NCBI GenBank assembly: GCA_013146195.2 | Contig: CM028380.1 | Location: 79,178,556 to 79,242,555 of the forward strand | Origin: Codonopsis lanceolata | Taxonomy: Eukaryota; Streptophyta; Magnoliopsida; Asterales; Campanulaceae | Length of the DNA stretch: 64,000 nt | Direction: 5' to 3' | Shown: positions 56,631-64,000 of the stretch, one piece after another | Numbering within the stretch: the stretch's first letter is position 1 | How the letters are laid out: each line of letters begins with the position of its first letter | Notes under the pieces: model-generated | What the model was told of the DNA's origin: nothing | Database searches by the model: none | What the model saw: the letters and a program-made list of their open reading frames with translations, nothing else | Program-made: the position numbers and the translations under genes

Positions 56631-56808
56631 TACTTCATCCGTTACGGGTAAAGAGTCCCCGTTTGAAAAATAAATTTTTTAAATGACGTTTTTAGTAGTT
56701 CATTAGTGATAAAATGATAATTTTATGTCTTAATTGTTGAAAGTTGACTTTTTAAGTAAAACATTTCAAAATGAAATAATTAACTCTTTGCCCTGAATGG
56801 AGGGAGTA
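56631..56808. mobile_element. MITE, 178 bp
   Basis: TACTTCATCCGTTACGGGTAAAGAGTCC at the left and TTAACTCTTTGCCCTGAATGGAGGGAGTA at the right. Same family as 20935-21120 and 31397-31580. Confidence 0.8.
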
Positions 56809-56834
56809 GAAGTTGAAAGAAAATAAAAGGAAAA

Positions 56835-57095
56835 TACTCCCTCCGTCCCTAATTTATTGTCCTGGTTGACCCGGCGCACAGATTAAGAAAAAACAATTGA
56901 TTTGATTATTTATATTGGTTTAATGTGTAGTTTCCTTTAAAGCTCATATGCATGTGGCCCATAATTAAAGTAATGTGAAAAAGTAATGGTAAAGTGGTAA
57001 AAATGATGTTCTAAAAAGGTAAGTTTCAAAGTGGACAATTATTTTGGGACAGACGAAAAAGGAAAGGAGGACGATAATTTAGGGACGGGGGAGTA
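56835..57095. mobile_element. Stowaway-like MITE, 261 bp
   Basis: TACTCCCTCCGTCCCTAATTTA at the left, ATTTAGGGACGGGGGAGTA at the right, TA borders. It is closely similar to 36460-36723 throughout, including ATATTGGTTTAATGTGTAGTTTCC and AAGTTTCAAAGTGGACAATT. Confidence 0.9.
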
Positions 57096-57274
57096 CTAAG
57101 TTTACCACCAAGATTACCACTCTGATGAGAACTTTGCCTTTAAGGCAAAGTGCATGTGAGGTGCATGTGCATCTTCAAAGTATAGTTGTCACCATAGTGA
57201 TAATCCTGATGATAGACCTAGCAAAATTAAAAATAAAAACACAACTTTTCCACACGAGGTTTACAAATATCTTA

Positions 57275-57550
57275 TACTCTATCGGTTCCATGCAATGAGA
57301 GATTCCAATTTCCAACTTGATCCCGTGGTACAAAGAGAGATGCGAAGAAGGTTACCATTTTATTTTTGGAAACTTAAATAATCTAATTTTAAAAATTATG
57401 TTCACATTTTTTATAATATTACATATTTACCCTTTTTTCATGTGTTGTTTGCGTATTGATTGTGCTTAATTATTTTTATAATTATGATAAATTCTAATGA
57501 TATTAATTTATCTCTTAATTATTAGCATTTTGAAACGGGACGGAGGGAGT
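57275..57550. mobile_element. MITE, about 276 bp
   Basis: Left end TACTCTATCGGTTCCATGCAATG, right end TTGAAACGGGACGGAGGGAGT. The interior resembles 27868-28106 (TGATTGTGCTTAATTATT, TATCTCTTAATTATTA). A partial right end of a further copy is at 57720-57741. Confidence 0.65.
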
Positions 57551-58028
57551 GAATTAAATCTATATAATTAGCATTAGAGTTTTTTATAATTACAATAATA
57601 ATTGAACATTCTCAATATATTTATATCAAATATAAATAATAAAGTTAAAATATTATAAAGATTTGTATACATAATTTTTAAAAATAATTTTTTTAAATAA
57701 AACATCTAAATATAATTATTTACTCAGAATAAAGGGAGTATTTAACATCTCCATAAGTTGACCTAGCAGCTATGAGCCTATGATTAGAAACCTGGCAAAG
57801 TGTCCTCAATAGTCAATACCCACTACCCAGCTAATCAAGCCCATGTTCATATAGTACTTGAATATGGAGTAATACGTAGTCATACTCAGCCAGTCCAATT
57901 GTCCAAACGTCAAAAAGAAACATGAATATCTACATATCGAATCAGGTGGATAAAAACTCAATCCACTCACACCCATATATACAGTGTACTCTACACAATT
58001 ACAGATCACTCAAAGTTATTAGATCAAG

Positions 58029-58215
58029 CTCCCTCCGTTCCAAAATTATTATTTAAGGTAATTTGACATATGATTTAAAAAGATATATTTTACTAAATTA
58101 TTAATATTAATTTGATATATAATTTATTTTAAAGGTCATATATATGTAATCCATAATTAAAATATGATAAAAAAGTAATAATAATGTGGTAAAAGTTGTT
58201 GATGATTTAAGTAAA
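58029..58215. mobile_element. Stowaway-like MITE, left part
   Basis: GCTCCCTCCGTTCCAAAATTATTATTTAAGG followed by the family interior (AATATTAATTTGATATATAATTTA, GTCATATATATG, AAAGTAATAATAATGTGG). The right inverted end is missing. Confidence 0.6.
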
Positions 58216-58569
58216 ATCATTAATCATTTGGTATAGTCAGGGTTTATGTTTTGAAGATGGGTAAGCTCGGGAATACTACATTGTGAATTTGGGGATGCAG
58301 AGTGCACATTCACATAAGTTTTTATGAGCTTATGGGTATTAATAATAAAGTGTTCTATTTCATTTCGATTTATTGTTTCGCAACGAATAACTTTGGATAT
58401 GAGTGTATGACCTGTTTTGACATTTGAAATTCAATTGTGACACTTGTCTTAGCAATTAATTTGGTGAAATTTGGAAAGGGACACAACCATTTAAAAGAAA
58501 TCTTGATTGTCTACAAGGGACGTATACATAATTAGATCATCTTCATATTTTTGGATAACAAAAAAACAA
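58216..58569. other. Spacer, nothing recognised
   Basis: AT-rich sequence without gene, RNA or repeat signature that can be supported. Confidence 0.5.
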
Positions 58570-59147
58570 AGTTCTAAAAATCGTTAGGCGGTCCCTAGGC
58601 GGCATACTAGCGCCTAGCGCCTAAGGGACTAGTCGGGGCGTAATCGGGGCCTAGGCGGGGTCTATAATTAAAGCATAATTACCATATATATATTTTTGAT
58701 AATTTACATCAAAGATCAAACACATTGACTACAAATTTAATTTTTTCATGTTTGTCATTTTATCAAACACTTGTCTATATTTGTAAAATGAACAAAAATA
58801 TACAAACCTACCTTTAATCTCAATTCTCAACAACCTCAAAGCAATAAACCAGCCAAGTTTAAAACTAAAAACAAAAAAAAAAAATTACTCCACATACTTA
58901 CTGTCCCTACAACCCACAGTCTAACATATCCTCCCTAATCCCTTATCATTCTAAATTATGAGTCTCGAGATAGCCCCCTTCTTCATCATCTTTTTTTCTT
59001 CTTTTTTCTTCTATCTATCTGGTTGACCGGCAACGTAGGTGTCGACTTGGTCGATTAGGCGGCGACTAAGAAAATCGCGGCGGTAGAGAGAGGCCTAGCG
59101 TCTAGGCGGGGCCTAGGTGGAGCTAGGCGGGGAGTTTTAGAACACTG
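58570..59147. mobile_element. hAT-like MITE, copy 3 (inverse orientation to copy 2)
   Basis: Left end AGTTCTAAAAATCGTTAGGCGG, right end CGGGGAGTTTTAGAACACTG. Both ends contain CTAGGCG blocks. The interior matches 53231-54051 in reverse, about 240 bases shorter, mainly through loss of the purine-rich stretch. Confidence 0.75.
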
Positions 59148-59533
59148 CAAAAAATGAATACTCCAACAGTAGTCTCCCGTTTTTTAGTGCCAGAAATAGG
59201 AGGGCAATTGTAGTCTTATCCCACAAGAATATTCGTGTAGTCCAGGACATTTGATAGTGTCAAATAATTCTTGCAGGAAAGTGCTCTGTGCACGATTCTA
59301 CAATATATCTAGGTTTTTGTGTTCGACATTGTTCCTTTTAAGCTCTTCCCCAACAAAAGTATTGTCCTAAAAAAGAAAGTTTCTAACAAGATAATTATTT
59401 TAAGAGGAACGAAAAAAGAAAACAAGATAATAATTTTGGGACGAAGTGAGCGCAAAATATCATTATTGTAAATATTGATTTTGTATCTATTAGACTTATT
59501 AGACTTTATCGCCTTATGTTTATATTAGGTTAA
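59148..59533. other. Spacer, nothing recognised
   Basis: No gene. 59335-59450 has a fragment resembling the Stowaway interior (CGAAAAAAGAAAACAAGATAATAATTTTGGGACGAAGTGAG). Confidence 0.4.
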
Positions 59534-59580
59534 CTAGGTTATACCCGTGCGATGCACGATTTTAAGATTTTTTTAATTAT
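59534..59580 (-). mobile_element. Helitron 3' end
   Basis: Minus strand ending GGTATAACCTAGT. CTAG is at 59534-59537 and the hairpin CGTGC-ATC-GCACG at 59546-59558 has a perfect 5-bp stem. This is the cleanest Helitron terminus in the window. The body should extend right into 59.6-61 kb, but no 5' end or helicase is readable there. Confidence 0.7.
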
Positions 59581-61145
59581 AAAAATTGTTTATAATAAAA
59601 GAATGTTTCAAATTCGTTATAATTAGAATCTTTTGAACTAATCTAAAATAGGGTAAATACTGAAATTAATATATGACTATTTAATACAATATAAAAGAAC
59701 CAGTTTAATTAAATGAATATATTATCTTATGAAATTGTTGTAGAGACGGACGTGTAATATGAATTTCAAATTTACTTAACAACCTATAGCTGGATCAACT
59801 CAATTTACTTCAAGATAAAATAAAATAATGAAATTAATAGTTTCTTAAATTTTTATCAGAGTAGTTAGTAATTTAAAAATAGTTAACAGCTGAATACTTT
59901 CTATCTTAAATTTAAAAGAAATAAAAATTGAAATAGTAGGAAATTGATTTTTTTATAATTCCTAAAAATAATTAGCTTTCTCAATTATGTTATTATTCAA
60001 ATTTGTGACCAATGTTGAAAGATTCTTAATTTAAAACTACTTTATCTATCAAAAGTTTAAGATATACAAGAATCAAGAGATCAGATCACATGATCTTTAC
60101 ATGTAACATAATATTAAATTAATATTTGCTATGTTTCTAATCATTAAACTTACTAAAAATGGACAAAGTGATAAAATATTGTAAATGTCAATTAACCTGA
60201 TTAAAATATGAAATTCTTGAATATAAAATGAAAATAAGATTTGATTTAACAATATCGATAATAAACAAAATAACATCGATATAAGAAACAAATAAAAAAG
60301 GAATATTAGAAACATCTTATGTTTTTCTCTTTATAAGATCTTGTGGAAGATTTCATTATGATAAAAAATTATACAAAGTAAATAAACTAAAAAGTAAATA
60401 AATGAATCCTAGGTGATATATGCATGTTCAATTGTCTATAGCTAACACAACACTCAATCTGTCCTTGCTTCGATGCATGTCATGTTGAATGAAAACTTAG
60501 GCATAATCAGTTTAAAAAAATCCACACATACACATGCATTAGTCATATAGCAACATTAAATTTTTTTAAAGCATGCTATAATTGGTAAGTTAATTTATTA
60601 TATTATAAAAAACACACACACACACACAAACACAATCATATACGTATATTAATTTTCTCATTCACTTTTAGCATATATGTGTATTCTATTGTAAAACCTG
60701 AAAAGAAAAAAACACAACTAAACAATTTGAAAACTAAGAAATTTGAGAATGATAAGTTAAAATTAATTTAAGAGGATTAGATTACAGTGGTTAACCATCT
60801 TGCAAATGATGGTGGAGTAGACATTTTAATCATCTAATATTATTTATATATATAAGAACATATGTTGTTTAGAGGAGATAAACATAATTTGAATTTGAAA
60901 GAGATTGTTTAGAATGGATATATATATCTGAATTTGAAAAATATTTATTTGTTAAAATTTTATTATTAATAAATTAAATAAAAATCATAAAAGGAGATTT
61001 TATCCTATTTGATTTGTACTGTTTTTATGTATTTATTGATGAAATTATAAAATAGAGTAGAAGAATCCAATACTTATGTAATTCTAGTCATTGTGGAAAA
61101 ATGAAAAGGATAAGGTACTAACTGAGAGAAAAATAAATTAATGTC
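59581..61145. other. AT-rich DNA, possibly Helitron body
   Basis: Very AT-rich with an (AC)n run at 60610-60627. No protein, RNA or repeat boundary can be supported. Confidence 0.4.
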
Positions 61146-61348
61146 AAAAAATGGGCAGCAAAAAATGGTAAAAAAAAAATACTTTTACCACGAGAATTGA
61201 GGAGCCCTAATCGAGTGAAACACGTCAAAATCAAATGTGATAAAATCTATCTTGTAGTAACTGATTTTTGTAGCAAAAAAATGGTAACAAAAAAAAAAAC
61301 ATTTTACCATGAGAATTGATGAGTTCTAATCAATTGAAACACATCTGA
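61146..61348. repeat. Two-copy tandem repeat, about 122 bp
   Basis: AGCAAAAAATGGTA...TTTTACCA(C/T)GAGAATTGA(G/T)GAG(C/T)(C/T)CTAATC(G/A)A(G/T)TGAAACAC occurs at 61149-61226 and 61271-61346. It ends at the start of the next LTR. Confidence 0.75.
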
Positions 61349-61350
61349 AC

Positions 61351-61991
61351 TGTCTGGTCCAATAGGCCCAAAACATGGGTCATGTGTTTGGCGCGTGATC
61401 ATCATTCACAGGCAGTGCACGTGCATCTTATCATCAAAGGCATAAAGGAAGAATTAAATGGTTTTTATATATCGGGAGCAGGGGTCTCAACCTTCAGCGG
61501 ACAAGAAATGTAAGCGAGCTGGGGGCTTGACCAGCGAGCAGGAACATGTAGCGAGCAGGATGTGTTATGTTCGTTCATTAAAGAGTTATTGTTAGTTGAG
61601 GACGGTTATGTTCGAAAAATTCTCCACGTTACCGTTGTGGTTAATGAGACAGTTAGTGGGGGCAGTTAATATGCCCGCCATCAATGCCATGAACGTTAAT
61701 GGGCAGTTATGAACGGTTATTTTCTCCGACAACAACTATAAAAGCCCCTCAAAATGAAGGAGGGAGGTACGTGATTTTTACTAGCTTGCCTAAACTCTGC
61801 CAAATTTTACACTCTCATGCATACTTGTGCTAATTCTCACGCCGGAGGGCTTTTGTAGGGAGTGCCCCTGCCTAGTTCACGGTTTTCTTGATTTACTTGC
61901 AGAGTTGGGCCTTGAAGTATAAAGGATACGTTGAAAGCCAGGCATCCAATTGGAAGAGTCCAGTGCGTCTTGGAAGATTTAGGACGCATCA
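61351..61991 (+). repeat. 5' LTR of a second gypsy-type element (tentative bounds)
   Basis: TG-start proposed at 61351 (TGTCTGGTCC) and CA-end at 61990-61991, just before a PBS-like sequence. TATAAAAG at 61737-61744 is a strong promoter element for an LTR. No second LTR lies in the window to confirm the bounds. Confidence 0.55.
61737..61744 (+). promoter_or_regulatory. TATA box of the second LTR
   Basis: TATAAAAG about 250 bases before the LTR end, with GC-richer sequence around it than the surrounding spacer. Confidence 0.6.
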
Positions 61992-61993
61992 GT

Positions 61994-62010
61994 TGGTTCC
62001 ACTATCGGGG
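61994..62010 (+). other. Primer-binding-site candidate
   Basis: TGGTTCCACTATCGGGG begins with the TGG expected of a tRNA-primed element and follows the LTR by two bases. It aligns loosely with the TGGCGCCGTTGCCGGGG type common in plant gypsy elements. The tRNA is not assigned. Confidence 0.5.
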
Positions 62011-62061
62011 TACAGTAGCATTTTTCGTGGACTGAAAGTTTGTTCTTGGTAAGTTTTGGTA

Positions 62062-62610
62062 ATGGCGGAAAACGGCGTTAATGGTGTCAATGGTAGCCGT
62101 CAGGAGGATGTACATGCAACTCCTAGTCTTAATCAATTGGCTGGAAATAGTCCGCCTCCTCATGATGCTCGTCATCAGCTTAATTAACGACGCGGCGTGG
62201 CTTCCTTAGCTAGAAGTGCTGTAGCAGCTGTTGGGTTGGCAAATGAATTCAGGGAGGAAGCTCTTCGTCAAAAGGCTATATATTTGGGGCAGATGCACCA
62301 GCTTAATTTACAGTTGATCGCCATGGGTAAGCCGCCTCTACCCATTGAATTGGATCCCCTACCAGCTTTATCTGCTCCAAGTCAGGCAGCAAGTGGATCG
62401 AAGACTGGGGGTAATCAATTAAATGCAGTGATCGTTCCCTCTCAACAGCGTGAACGGGAGTCAAATGGACGAAATCAGCAAGAAGGCAGAGCTAGTCACA
62501 GGGTTGTGCCCAGTGTGCATTCACGGCTGGGACCACGAGTGGGGGATGATTCAGCACAGTCTCGTCGTCATCGACGATCACCTCCTCCACGAAGGTCCCC
62601 GACGAATGTC
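62062..62610 (+). pseudogene. gag start of the second gypsy-type element
   Basis: ATG at 62062 opens MAENGVNGVNGSRQEDVHA. A TAA at 62185-62187 stops the frame after 41 codons, but the same frame continues openly past it (RGVASLARSAVAAVG, EEALRQKAIYLGQMHQLNLQL). It then becomes proline/serine/arginine-rich (RRHRRSPPPRRSP). A glutamine-rich, arginine-ending gag N-terminus is usual for Tat-type elements. It is cut off at about 62610, where unrelated repeat-like DNA starts. One nonsense change and 3' truncation make it a pseudogene. Confidence 0.55.
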
Positions 62611-64000
62611 AAATCGTCAAAATTATTTTTTCCTTCTTCCTTAATACCGAGTATAAGGTAAGTCGGGATCGTATCCACAGGGAACGTTGAAATTATTCCT
62701 TTTAGAATTTTATTGAAATGATAGAACACAACTTAGATTTTAAATTAACTAAAAATAAATTTAAAGACTGATTAACTAAAAATAAACAACTTTAATTAAT
62801 CTATCAGACTAATTATTAATTTAGTTCAATAAAATTAAAATCCAGCCAATGAACAAATTTCGTCTCGCATTTTATTTCTGATCATCGATGCAAAAATATC
62901 TTGTTAGATTTCGAATAAACCGGTTATAAGTGTTGACAAACGCCTAACACTCAATCTCTCCTTACCGTATTGATAATCAAGAGACGCTCGTTAATTACCG
63001 TCTAACCGAGTTACAACCTCCGAGACGCTCGTAAGATTTAATAACTCGGTTGCATTAAGAAGAGAGAGACCCGATTCAAAGCCACTCATATTAAAGCAAT
63101 AGCATGTAACAATGATTATCCGTTCCCGTAATACGGTCTGATTATGCTTGTGATGCCTAAAAGGTGTATTACTTGCCACTTTGTTAAGACCGAGGACAAT
63201 TACGGATCAACGGTGTTAACTAGCTTTAGAATATTATGCTAATTAATATTCTGGCCATTAAATATTAATGAGACACAATAATCTTCTTACGTGTAAAACG
63301 GAGAACAAATAAATATTCAAAACCCGAACAAGAAATAACTCAATTAGATCTCACAGAAATAAAAAGCTTGAGACTTAAATTCTCATTGACTGGAAGAAGA
63401 ACCTTATCTATTAAACATGATTTAAAAGCAACTTACAATAATAACCAAATTTGTTTGTTCCCAGCAGGTAATGAATCTCAAAGAAAATCACAAGTTCTTT
63501 ACACTTTGTTCCTCACAATTGTTTTTGACTTTTCTTTCTCTCAAGTTACTGTCTGATGGAACTCCCTACTACTGGCCGAAAAATCCCCCCTCACTGTTCA
63601 GAAAATACCTCCATAAATATCACTCTCCTCTCCCACTAACACCACTACTCGGTAGTTTTAAAACTACCGGTAACTTCCTAAAACCATCCATTACTTTTAA
63701 ATCAGTATTTCCTTTAATACATAAACAGAATCAGAATCAGAAAGAAATAACAGTATTTTCTAACTGCCCAACAGATCTGCTTGATAATTCAGCAACTAGC
63801 CAACAGCTCAGCTCCGAAATATGAACAACACGTGCCCATGTGACATCCCAGGTTTCCCTCTTGTCTGAAATCCAACATTTTCTTCTTGTCTCCTCTCTTT
63901 TGCCACTCCTTTTTCACCTACAACATAATCAGCACAAAACCAACCAAAAGTGTAATATTTGCTCTAAAATAAATCATAAAAACGGCTAATTTTATCACAC
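62611..64000. other. Repeat-like noncoding DNA to the window edge
   Basis: It starts near TACCGAGTATAAGG and GGATCGTATCCACAGGGAACG, a phrase I associate with dispersed plant repeats. There are AC/GT-rich blocks (GAGACGCTCGT twice, 62981 and 63022) but no protein domain. The frame at 63471-63824 is unsupported. The element type could not be assigned. Confidence 0.4.

Noticed and set aside
63471..63824. 117-codon frame near the right edge
   Set aside because: No domain, composition like the surrounding noncoding repeat, and overlapped by another frame.
1..64000. CRISPR arrays, bacterial operons, tRNA or rRNA genes, organelle insertions
   Set aside because: No regularly spaced repeats with unique spacers, no bacterial gene layout, and no tRNA cloverleaf or rRNA sequence could be recognised by eye. 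A covariance-model scan would be needed to exclude small RNA genes.

Overview
The window is nuclear DNA of a flowering plant, most likely a eudicot. The evidence is intron-bearing plant genes (an ULTRAPETALA-type factor and an LSD1-like histone demethylase), AT-rich spacers, many Stowaway-like MITEs ending in the CTCCCTCCGTCCC motif, and a dense layer of plant LTR retrotransposons, Mutator-like elements (MULEs) and Helitrons. No species can be named from the sequence. Only two genes look intact; almost everything else is mobile DNA or its debris.

Region by region. 1-434: tail and 3' LTR of a Ty1/copia element whose body lies off the left edge. 468-790: one terminal arm of a MULE family that recurs at 45.3-47 kb. 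1060-18639: a 17.6 kb Ty3/gypsy element of Tat/Ogre type on the minus strand, with LTRs, a primer-binding site, a polypurine tract and a 5-bp target duplication. It sits inside an older Helitron (1013-1059 plus 18640-about 19300). Its pol region appears twice around a 100-base assembly gap. 18.6-24.1 kb: AT-rich spacer with a MITE, a weak two-exon small-gene candidate and an old duplication. 24.1-27.3 kb: 5'-truncated Ty1/copia element on the minus strand.

28.25-30.67 kb: a complete ULTRAPETALA-like gene (four coding exons, 231 aa, plus strand). 31.2-34.4 kb: MITEs, one apparently split by a Helitron. 35.27-36.06 kb: a small MULE carrying an S-receptor-kinase fragment, with a near-perfect 10-bp target duplication. 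37.03-38.52 kb: a Pack-MULE with a perfect 9-bp target duplication carrying a fragment of the plastid phage-type RNA polymerase gene (RPOTp). Its inverted repeats have grown into the captured exon and splice donor. 39.2-43.1 kb: a decayed MuDR-type transposase gene. 43.5-45.1 kb: Ty1/copia gag-protease remnant. 45.27-46.97 kb: a MULE with very long inverted arms. 47.6-48.6 kb: SINE candidate and LINE remnant.

49.9-52.9 kb: an intact LSD1-like (LDL2-type) SWIRM/amine-oxidase histone demethylase on the minus strand (two coding exons, 752 aa, probable 5'UTR intron). 53-59.2 kb: MITEs, two long inverted copies of a hAT-like MITE, a Helitron helicase remnant and AT-rich tandem repeats. 59.5 kb: another Helitron 3' end. 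61.35-62.6 kb: LTR, primer site and broken gag start of a second gypsy-type element, cut off by unrelated repeat-like DNA running to the right edge.

The two real genes both act on histone methylation: ULT proteins are trithorax-group factors and LDL proteins remove H3K4 methylation. Nothing here suggests they form a functional cluster. No new multi-gene system is evident. The most notable biology is gene-fragment capture by two neighbouring MULEs and the layered nesting of Helitrons, MITEs and retrotransposons.
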